DNA from: Pseudorhizobium endolithicum
GTDB lineage: Bacteria; Pseudomonadota; Alphaproteobacteria; Rhizobiales; Rhizobiaceae
Assembly (NCBI RefSeq): GCF_902153245.2
Contig: NZ_CABFWF030000013.1
Location: 242,846-306,845 of the forward strand
Length of the DNA: 64,000 nucleotides
Direction of reading: 5' to 3'
This document shows, piece by piece, positions 54,590 through 64,000 of this stretch. The translations under genes were made by a program, and so were the position numbers. The notes under the pieces were generated by a model, which did no database searches, was not told the origin of the DNA, and worked only from the letters and a program-made list of their open reading frames with translations. Position 1 is the first letter of the stretch; every line of letters begins with the position of its first letter.

Positions 54590-55480
54590 ATGGCGAAGGG
54601 AATCTTCTACCACAAAGTCGACAGCACTTATGACGACGTCACGGGCATCCGCTACCACTTCCCTAAAACTTATTTGTCTCGTGTTCGGCAGACGGTTGGG
54701 GACTGGATAATCTACTATGGTCCACTCCCTCGGATGCGCAGCAGATACTATTCAGGCCTAGCGCGGGTCTCATCAGTTAAGCCGGATCCACGTACCGCGG
54801 ACCACTTTTACGCTCATCTTGAAGAGTATTTGGACTTCGATGCGCCTGTAGATTACGTGGCCGGCGGTGGATTCGAAAGGAAGCTCGTCGGACCAGATCT
54901 ATCCATTAATCCCGGGCGCAGTGTACAAGCCGTTCGTGTCATCGAAGAGGAGGAGTTCGCTTCGATCGTCGCGGCAGGCCTTGGACAGGAAGACGAATGG
55001 CCCGCTCGTTTGGATAGCAAGACAATCCTCCACTTGGAAGAGGCGCCGCAGTCCTACTATGATGTAGGTGATTTCGAGCGACCCATACTGCTGCAGACAA
55101 TCAGCCGGCCCTTCCGCGACGCCAAGTTCCGACAACATATCCGTACAGTCTACGATCGTACCTGTGCGTTTACCGGTTTGCGTCTCATCAACGGCGGCGG
55201 TCGCCCTGAGGTGGAAGCCGCACATATCATCCCGGTGGAACGCGGCGGAAATGACTCGGTGCAGAATGGTATCGCTTTGTCCGGGACAGTTCACTGGATG
55301 TTCGATCGAGGCCTGCTTTCAATGGGGGATGACTACAAAATCCTCTGCTCACGCCAGCTCAACGAGGACGTGTCGCATCTATTAACAAAGGATCTAGTCG
55401 CTCGTGTACCCACCGAACCGCGATATCGACCGCATCCTCGTTACCTCAGTTGGCATCGGGAGAACGTCTTCAAGCAGTAG
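54590..55480 (+). CDS. HNH endonuclease with N-terminal PUA/EVE-like domain
   Basis: 296 residues with GGTGAGGGA before the ATG. C-terminal HNH_2-type nuclease (about 175-265): RTVYDRTCAFTGLRLING, then EAAHIIPVERGGNDSVQNGI with the HI(I/V)P histidine and Asn, and LSGTVHWMFDRGLLSM. The N-terminal ~90 residues (GIRYHFPKTYLSRVRQTVGD, WIIYYGPL, YYSGLARVSSVKPD, LEEYLDFDAPV) have the pattern of PUA-like EVE domains that read modified bases. Such fusions are known or predicted modification-dependent restriction enzymes. Clearly lower GC than its flanks. Likely acquired; the defence role is inference. Confidence 0.82.
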   Translation: MAKGIFYHKVDSTYDDVTGIRYHFPKTYLSRVRQTVGDWIIYYGPLPRMRSRYYSGLARVSSVKPDPRTADHFYAHLEEYLDFDAPVDYVAGGGFERKLVGPDLSINPGRSVQAVRVIEEEEFASIVAAGLGQEDEWPARLDSKTILHLEEAPQSYYDVGDFERPILLQTISRPFRDAKFRQHIRTVYDRTCAFTGLRLINGGGRPEVEAAHIIPVERGGNDSVQNGIALSGTVHWMFDRGLLSMGDDYKILCSRQLNEDVSHLLTKDLVARVPTEPRYRPHPRYLSWHRENVFKQ

Positions 55481-55599
55481 CAGTTGAACTCGTCGGCGAG
55501 GCAGCTCAATTGGCTTTACGACCGCCTTCACCCGGAATTCGAGCGTCGATTGTCGCCTAAATTCCGAGCTGAACAGTTCGCCTGCGATGGAGAGGCTTA

Positions 55600-56067
55600 A
55601 TGATCTTCAAAGATGTAGGCACAATCATGCCAGTTTGGCAGATCCGCCGGGTGGATCCGGGATACATCTACATTGTAGAGAACCACGGCAAATACAAGAT
55701 CGGGAAGTCCAAGCGGCATAAGAATCGGCTCAGGGCGGCAAAGACCTGGCTGCCCGACATGACTTTAGTCGGTCAAAAACCGTTTTGGGGAATGTCGCAC
55801 CACGAACGGTGCCTGCATACTGGTTTCGCAAGCTACTGGTACGCGGGAGAATGGTTCGATTTTACCGGCGACGACGATGCCTTAGATTTGCTGTTGGAGG
55901 GTTTCAAGGCGTTCACCGACGACGACCCGGACAGAAATTCTGTAGATTTCATCTACTGGTTAAATGGCGAAGGAATGGCCGAGTTCCTTATGGAACAAGC
56001 AAGCCAGAAGCTTTCCTTGCCGAAATTTCTAAAGCAGGAATCCATGAACCAGAAGCCGCGGCGCTAG
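55600..56067 (+). CDS. GIY-YIG nuclease-fold protein (MUG113/T5orf172 type)
   Basis: 155 residues, start ATG 55600 with GGAGAGG upstream. GYIYIVENHGKYKIGKSKRH carries the G(Y)IYI ... YKIG form of the GIY-YIG core, followed by RLRAAKTWLPDM (catalytic Arg region), HHERCLHTGFASYWYAGEWF (Glu plus the Y..EWF motif of MUG113/T5orf172) and an acidic C-terminus. The fold is a nuclease superfamily; activity is not proven here. 119 bp after the HNH gene; its end overlaps the convergent ParB-like gene by 4 bp. Confidence 0.8.
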   Translation: MIFKDVGTIMPVWQIRRVDPGYIYIVENHGKYKIGKSKRHKNRLRAAKTWLPDMTLVGQKPFWGMSHHERCLHTGFASYWYAGEWFDFTGDDDALDLLLEGFKAFTDDDPDRNSVDFIYWLNGEGMAEFLMEQASQKLSLPKFLKQESMNQKPRR

Positions 56068-57362
56068 GTCTTCAGACAGAGCACGATTACGTCTGCGAGA
56101 CTGTCCCACATCGATGAGAGATGCTCAGGTGATGGTGCGAAATTAGGTGAATGCACGTATCGATTTAGAGTGTCTGCCGAAACGAGCTTGTCGCCCTGTT
56201 TGAATTTCCTAAGCACATCCATCTGTTTGCTGTTGATCTGGCCCTCCGCCAGCAGATGTTGACCTACCTTTTCGAGTCTAACTGCGAGCTTATCCTTGTC
56301 CTGGACCGGCACCTTGGCCGACGTGATATAATTCTCTAAGGCAAGCTCTATAAGCACACGGAGCAGAACCGAAACCGCGTTTGGGTGCTTCCTGAGGTCG
56401 AGGTGAAACTGCAATTCCTCCCAAATCTGATGGTGTCGTTGGAGGCGACCTGGCCAAGTCAGACCGAAATCCTTAGGAGGGATGAGGGTCGACCGTATGG
56501 TGGGGACGGCCCTAGCGGTGGGTTTGGCTTTGACCTGCTTTGGCGTATCCCTCACGGCGGCGACGATGGCATGGTGGGGGCCGGGAAGGACACCTTCGCT
56601 TTCTAGCCGGTTAAGATATGCTTCCTTGCCGTCCACGTCCCAAAGATGACCCAGGACTACTTCGCGGGTGGCAAGGTCACTCGCGATACGCGCCAGAGCC
56701 CCAAGGGTCGCTGTTTCATCATGAGTGAATTCGAACCGCCCTCCCTTCATGCTGATCCCAACGCGGTTTCTAAAGGGCTCAGCTGACAGAAGGCGATTCA
56801 GCGTCGATCGCGGCACCTTCCTCCGAGACGGCAATAGATTGGCGCCTGCCAATCGTTGTTCGATTTCGTCTGCGATGCTGGGTCCGTTGCCCTTCCCAGT
56901 ACGTGCCACAAAAGTGGCCTTCATTCTGTCGTCCCACGTGCTTTGGCCGACCCCGCTCTGAGAGCCTGTATGCCGACGAAAGAGGATTTCGTCGATTCGA
57001 TCTCGATCAGCTTCGACCTGGCACTGAATGCTCTTGGGAAAGCCAGCCGTCCATCGAGAACGTTCCTCTCGGAAGAACTCTTGAAGCTCAACCGTCGGCG
57101 CCCGACGAGGATCCTCAAGGAGTTTCAGGCACGTCACGCGCCGGTTTCCGTCGAAGACTACAAATTTCCCATTTTCGGGGGAGACCAAAGGAAGCTCGTA
57201 GATTTCCTTTCGATCTACAATGTCCTTCGCGAGATTGCGCATATGCTGTTCGCGCTCCTTGAAGAGCCAAGCAATGGCAGCCGTTTCGTTCTCAAGTTCA
57301 CCGTGACGGTCGTTGGCGCGATTTACTACGAGCGAGCCAAGCGAGAGATTTCTGATAGCCAT
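56064..57362 (-). CDS. ParB-like nuclease domain protein
   Basis: 432 residues. N-terminal ParB/sulfiredoxin-fold domain (about 10-95) with the DGxxR motif in FVVFDGNRRVTCLKLLEDP, then FFREERSRWTAGFPKSIQC and RHTGSQSGVGQSTWDDRMKA. A middle DNA-binding-like segment follows (RKVPRSTLNRLLSAEPFRNR), then a C-terminal helical domain (about 310-430; VLLRVLIELALENYITSAK, MWDSLADVIVLCLKT). The domain occurs in plasmid partition proteins and in mobile defence genes; no partner parA is here. Low GC. Convergent with the GIY-YIG gene. Confidence 0.78.
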   Translation of the reverse strand: MAIRNLSLGSLVVNRANDRHGELENETAAIAWLFKEREQHMRNLAKDIVDRKEIYELPLVSPENGKFVVFDGNRRVTCLKLLEDPRRAPTVELQEFFREERSRWTAGFPKSIQCQVEADRDRIDEILFRRHTGSQSGVGQSTWDDRMKATFVARTGKGNGPSIADEIEQRLAGANLLPSRRKVPRSTLNRLLSAEPFRNRVGISMKGGRFEFTHDETATLGALARIASDLATREVVLGHLWDVDGKEAYLNRLESEGVLPGPHHAIVAAVRDTPKQVKAKPTARAVPTIRSTLIPPKDFGLTWPGRLQRHHQIWEELQFHLDLRKHPNAVSVLLRVLIELALENYITSAKVPVQDKDKLAVRLEKVGQHLLAEGQINSKQMDVLRKFKQGDKLVSADTLNRYVHSPNFAPSPEHLSSMWDSLADVIVLCLKT

Positions 57363-57536
57363 TATTTCCCCCGATCAACGCTACCATTTATATTTCTCTT
57401 GGCAAGGTCGCGAATTTTCCCGCGGACGCCTCCTAGATCGAATCATAGGTACCCCTGTCGGAATCCCCTCTCCCCATCCGTCCTTGCCGCATATAACCTC
57501 GCCGGCGCCACCGCCGGCCTTGTTCGGGAGAGGGTC

Positions 57537-58745
57537 ATGGCAAGTGCATATCGTTGGGTGATTGTCGCCGCCGGCGGGCTGATGGGCTGCGTGGCGGCGG
57601 GCACCATGTTTTCGCTGGCGATCTTCCTGGAGCCGGTGGCGAGCGAGACCGGCTGGTCGCGCGCCGGCATTTCCACCGCCATGACGCTGAACTTCCTGGT
57701 CATGGGCCTCGGCGGCTTCCTCTGGGGCTCCCTCACCGACCGTTTTGGCGCCCGGATCGTGGTCCTGATCGGTTCGGTCTTGCTCGGCCTGGCGCTGGTG
57801 CTGGCCAGCCGCGCCGAAAGCCTTCTCGCCTTCCAGCTCGCCTATGGCACACTGGTGGGGCTTGCCGCCAGCGCCTTCTTCGCGCCGATGATCGCGGCGG
57901 TGATGACCTGGTTCGACGAGCAGCGCGGGCTTGCCGTCTCGCTCGTTTCGACCGGCATGGGCATGGCGCCGATGACCGTCTCGCCGCTCGCCCGCACCCT
58001 CATCTCCGCCACTGACTGGCGAACCGCCATGCTGATGATCGGGGTCGGCGCCTGGGCGATCCTCTTGCCGACGGCACTCCTGATCCGCCGCCCGCCGGCG
58101 CTGTCGGCGGGGGACGAGGCGGAGGCCGTCGAGGCCCGCCGCCAGCCGCTGTCGCGTCTGCTGCTGACGCCGCAATTCCTCGTGCTCGGCTTCACCTTCT
58201 TCGCCTGCTGTGCCGCCCATTCCGGGCCGATCTTCCACATGGTGAGCTATGCCATGCTGTGCGGCATCGCGCCCATGGCGGCCGTCAGCATCTACAGCGT
58301 CGAGGGCCTGGCGGGGCTCGGCGGCCGCGTGCTCTTCGGCGTGCTCGCCGACCGGATCGGCGTCAAGCCGGTGCTGGTCACGGGTCTCCTTATCCAGGCC
58401 GCGGTGATCTCGGCCTATCTTGCCGCCGACGATCTCACGAGCTTCTACACGCTGGCGGTGATCTTCGGCGGCACCTATGGCGGCGTCATGCCGCTCTATG
58501 CGGTGCTGGCGCGGGAGTATTTCGGGCCGCATGTGGTGGGCACCGTCTTCGGCGCCGCCACCATGCTCTCCTCGGTCGGCATGGCCTTCGGCCCGCTCGC
58601 CGGCGGCTGGGCCTTCGACGCTTTCGCCAGCTACCAGTGGCTGTTCATTGGCTCCGCCCTCGTCGGCCTCGGGGCGGTCGCCATCGCGCTCGCCTTCCCG
58701 CCGCTGCCGGGCAAGGATGCAGAACCGGCCGGCGCCGTGGCCTGA
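57537..58745 (+). CDS. MFS transporter (oxalate/formate-antiporter-like)
   Basis: 402 residues from ATG 57537 (GGAGAGGG upstream); the open frame further left to 56856 is antisense to the ParB-like gene and not real. Twelve helices: YRWVIVAAGGLMGCVAAGTM, MTLNFLVMGLGGFLWGSLTD-RFGAR (conserved loop 2-3) and GLGGRVLFGVLADRIGVKP (loop 8-9). It resembles monocarboxylate/oxalate-type permeases. Substrate unknown. High-GC codon use again, so the accessory patch ends before it. Confidence 0.88.
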   Translation: MASAYRWVIVAAGGLMGCVAAGTMFSLAIFLEPVASETGWSRAGISTAMTLNFLVMGLGGFLWGSLTDRFGARIVVLIGSVLLGLALVLASRAESLLAFQLAYGTLVGLAASAFFAPMIAAVMTWFDEQRGLAVSLVSTGMGMAPMTVSPLARTLISATDWRTAMLMIGVGAWAILLPTALLIRRPPALSAGDEAEAVEARRQPLSRLLLTPQFLVLGFTFFACCAAHSGPIFHMVSYAMLCGIAPMAAVSIYSVEGLAGLGGRVLFGVLADRIGVKPVLVTGLLIQAAVISAYLAADDLTSFYTLAVIFGGTYGGVMPLYAVLAREYFGPHVVGTVFGAATMLSSVGMAFGPLAGGWAFDAFASYQWLFIGSALVGLGAVAIALAFPPLPGKDAEPAGAVA

Positions 58746-58806
58746 GAAACCTTGCCGCCGCCGGTCCTTCGCCCTAGCCTCCCGTCACGACAGGAAGGAG
58801 CGCATC

Positions 58807-59199
58807 ATGGACGACGTCACCGGCGGCTGCCTCTGCGGCCAGGTCCGCCTTTCCGCCCGCGGCAAGCCTTACCGGGTCGGCCTCTGCCACTGCCTCGACT
58901 GCCGCAAGCATCACGGCGCCCTGTTCAACGCCACGGCGATCTTCCCCGCCGAAGCGGTGACGATCTCAGGTGAGACGTCGGAGTATCGCGGCCGTCATTT
59001 CTGTCCCCGCTGCGGTTCCTCGGTCTTCGCCGTCAGCGGCGACGAGGCCGAGGTGGCGCTGGGCGCGCTGGATGCGCCCGACCGGTTCACCCCCACCTAC
59101 GAGCTCTGGTGTATCCGCCGCGAAGCCTGGCTGCCGCCCTTCCCCCTGAAGCACCATTACGTCCGCGACCGCGAGAACACCGGCCGCACGGAGGACTGA
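58807..59199 (+). CDS. GFA-family zinc protein
   Basis: 130 residues from ATG 58807 (AGGAAGGAG upstream). Zinc cysteines in GGCLCGQVRLSA, LCHCLDCRKHHGALF and FCPRCGSSVFA. Second GFA-family protein of the window, only distantly like the one at 18731. Name is by fold; no activity is implied. Confidence 0.9.
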   Translation: MDDVTGGCLCGQVRLSARGKPYRVGLCHCLDCRKHHGALFNATAIFPAEAVTISGETSEYRGRHFCPRCGSSVFAVSGDEAEVALGALDAPDRFTPTYELWCIRREAWLPPFPLKHHYVRDRENTGRTED

Positions 59200-59298
59200 C
59201 GTCACCGTCCGGCGACAGCGTTCTCGCGTTTCCCTTTTGTACTCATTTTCCGCCGCCGCCCCCTTCACTTTCCCCCGGACTCTCGCCATATTCCGCCC

Positions 59299-62583
<3,285 letters not shown>

Positions 62584-62602
62584 GGAAACGCAGCCTCCAT
62601 CT

Positions 62603-62700
62603 ACCCCCTTCTGGGTTCCGAAGGGGTGGCCGAAGGCCAGAAATCGATGAAGTCGATTTTCGGCGCACGGAGGCCTGAGCGGGACGCCGCGCGAAGGCTA
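62603..62700 (+). repeat. intergenic copy of the uvrB repeat
   Basis: Begins with a degenerate CCCCCTTCTGGG box, then runs closely parallel to 62232-62318 inside uvrB: GGTTCCGAAGGGGTGGCCGA, AAATCGATGAAGTCGATTTT and GGAGGCCTGAGCGGGACGCC against the coding copy. It lies just after the uvrB stop. This shows that the element also lives outside genes. Confidence 0.75.
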
Positions 62701-62828
62701 CAATGCGATTTTCAGCATCTTAGCTCCAGCTAAGTGCAGAAATCGCAAGTGAGGGGATAGCTACTCCACCAACATATCAAGATTTAGGCAGCCAAACTTG
62801 TCGGCCGGGGCGGCACGAATTTCTCCAA

Positions 62829-63428
62829 GTGCTGTTAGCGTTGCAGGTTATTGCGGCACGAAGCTGCCGTCTCCTCATTTGTGACCCGTCAACCAAGATG
62901 CCCCTCATCCACCGTGACTACTCTGTTTCCGACGATATTCAGATCATCATCTTCCAGGACCGCATTGAGGTTAGAAGCCCTGGGCGCCTGCCGGGGTTCG
63001 TGACAGTTCACAACTTCCTTGATGTTCGGTACAGCCGCAACTCGAAGATCGTACGCACCCTAGCTAAGTACAAAGACGCACCGAATAAGGACCTTGGCGA
63101 AGGCCTCAACACCGCTTTCGAGAAGATGAAGGAGTGGAAGCTGAAAAGCCCCACTCTCCGGGAGGATGGCAACTACGTAGTCGTGACGATCCCGCACACG
63201 CCGCTTGCCACACCTGAAGAACTTGTTCTTGAGTTTCTCGAGACCCATCCAGAGATCAGAAACCGGCAGGCACGTGAGATAACCGGCATTCGTTCTGAGA
63301 ACCAGATGAAAGAGGTGTTCTACCGCCTCAAGGTAAAAAATCTGATTGAGCTGATCCCTGAGAGGAAGGGCAATGCAGCGGCTTGGCGATTAGTGAAACC
63401 GAGTATAAGTCCAGACGTCGACTCTTAA
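62829..63428 (+). CDS. truncated RecG/Schlafen-like ATP-binding protein remnant (HATPase_c_4 part)
   Basis: 199 codons from GTG 62829, or ATG 62898 with ~176 residues. From 62898 the sequence matches the C-terminal ATP-binding part of AlbA_2/RecG-C-type proteins: LIHRDYSVSDDIQIIIFQDR-IEVRSPGRLPG, RYSRNSKIVRTLAKY, DLGEGLNTAFEKMKEW and a winged-helix end (ARQAREITGIRSENQMKEVF-like). The N-terminal AlbA_2 domain and the NA before LIHRDY are missing, so the gene is cut at its 5' end. Lower GC than uvrB. Probably a non-functional or reduced mobile-associated gene next to repeats. Confidence 0.65.
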   Translation: MLLALQVIAARSCRLLICDPSTKMPLIHRDYSVSDDIQIIIFQDRIEVRSPGRLPGFVTVHNFLDVRYSRNSKIVRTLAKYKDAPNKDLGEGLNTAFEKMKEWKLKSPTLREDGNYVVVTIPHTPLATPEELVLEFLETHPEIRNRQAREITGIRSENQMKEVFYRLKVKNLIELIPERKGNAAAWRLVKPSISPDVDS

Positions 63429-63515
63429 TACGACATGGGAAAGGGCGGCTCCAACTTAACTGCGGCCGCCCCCCACTCCAATGAAAGTCCCCCAGTAACT
63501 CCTCACACTCTTCTT

Positions 63516-63650
63516 ATTCCTGTGCTTGTCACAGGAATCCAGCAGCGGCGCGTCTGCTGCGCAGGACTCCTTAGACATTCCACTCCCCACGAGCGGTTCT
63601 CCCGCCGTGCAGACGCACGGCGGCTGGATCCCGGCTCGAGGCCGGGATGA
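63516..63650. repeat. composite rhizobial intergenic palindromic repeat
   Basis: Three hairpins in a row: ATTCCTGTG/CACAGGAAT (63516-63538), CCGCCGTGC/GCACGGCGG (63602-63623) and ATCCCGGC/GCCGGGAT (63628-63648). The last, with GGATCCCGGCTCGAGGCCGG around it, is a word seen between genes in many alphaproteobacteria. No coding content. Confidence 0.7.
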
Positions 63651-64000
63651 CGGAGGAGAGGCGCGGCACCTTCCTCACGCCAAACCGCACACCCACCCAC
63701 CAAATATCAACCACTTACCCCCCTCCTCATCCCCGTCCCCCAAACCTCACCCCATACTTACCCCGTCCCGCCCTCGGATACACCAGGAGGCGTCCTGGCG
63801 AGGCGGGGCCGGCGCTGGTGGTGAGGAAACGACGTAAGTCCTCATCATCGGGGTCGGCGGAAAATGGTCTCCCTCCGGCGACCGGGGCGGAAGAAATGCA
63901 GTCGGACCGACGTTTCTTTCGATTTCCCGTTATTGCGCGCCGGGTGTGCCTGTGAGGCACGAAGGGTGACGGGGCCGCGCCGGGCGGCGTCCGAGAAGTG
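63651..64000. other. non-coding, pyrimidine-rich end of window
   Basis: A C-rich stretch (63690-63780, many CCCC/ACCCC words) and then GC-rich DNA. Frames here lack protein-like composition. No gene is supported up to the window edge. Confidence 0.4.

Noticed and set aside
56856..57536. N-terminal extension of the MFS frame
   Set aside because: Antisense to the ParB-like gene and without membrane-protein character; ATG 57537 has a good ribosome site.

Overview
The window is high-GC DNA from an alphaproteobacterium of the order Rhizobiales, most likely family Rhizobiaceae (Rhizobium, Sinorhizobium, Shinella and relatives). This is inferred from gene content: malic enzyme with a phosphotransacetylase-like tail, BluB with CobT/CobS, an extensin-family lipoprotein, an MlaE permease carrying a STAS domain, UvrB with long extensions, and the typical rhizobial intergenic palindromes. 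It reads as ordinary chromosome with one clear accessory patch. No rRNA, tRNA or CRISPR array was recognised.

Layout. 1-2.7 kb: 3' part of a giant coiled-coil protein, closed by a strong hairpin. 2.7-6.8 kb: an Mla-type lipid transport operon (STAS-permease, ATPase, MCE protein, auxiliary lipoprotein). 6.8-13.2 kb: dipeptide epimerase, MFS transporter, a frameshifted UDP-diacylglucosamine hydrolase-like gene, malic enzyme, and a secreted protein. 13.2-16.7 kb: bluB behind a cobalamin riboswitch, then a TolB-like propeller protein coupled to NAD+ synthase. 16.8-21.4 kb: LTA-synthase-like transferase, GFA protein, and an OmpA-family protein with a huge low-complexity linker. 21.7-24.2 kb: amino-acid ABC transporter (binding protein, attenuator, two permeases, no ATPase). 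24.2-32 kb: small metabolic and DNA-repair genes (methyltransferase, DinB, 3-hydroxyisobutyrate dehydrogenase-like, DNA alkylation repair, Lrp, uracil-DNA glycosylase, nuclease) and a histidine kinase. 32-36.5 kb: dgkA-cobT and the divergent cobS, DUF1289, aspartic protease and a 52-aa membrane protein. 36.7-43 kb: ABC-2 exporter, TauE/SafE transporter, extensin lipoprotein, chemotaxis receptor. 43-50.4 kb: thioesterase, MocR regulator with divergent EamA transporter, TetR with divergent SDR, and a run of small proteins, one frameshifted. 50.4-54.4 kb: MHS transporter, a decayed gene copy, AAA ATPase, GreA/B factor. 54.46-57.4 kb: accessory patch with an HNH endonuclease, a GIY-YIG protein and a ParB-like protein. 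57.5-64 kb: MFS transporter, GFA protein, uvrB whose C-terminal coding region is interrupted by rhizobial repeats, a truncated RecG/Schlafen-like ATP-binding remnant, and a repeat-rich end.

How genes work together. Three B12 genes (bluB makes the lower ligand, cobT activates it, cobS assembles the cobamide) lie in two places. The envelope theme is strong: Mla transport, the diacylglucosamine hydrolase, LTA-type transferase, OmpA-family and extensin proteins, DgkA.

The most promising unexplained unit is the low-GC nuclease patch at 54.46-57.4 kb, which has the make-up of a small defence module. Several genes show indels against their expected reading frames (near 9777, 28490, 48841 and in 52669-52886). 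They may be real decay or assembly errors.
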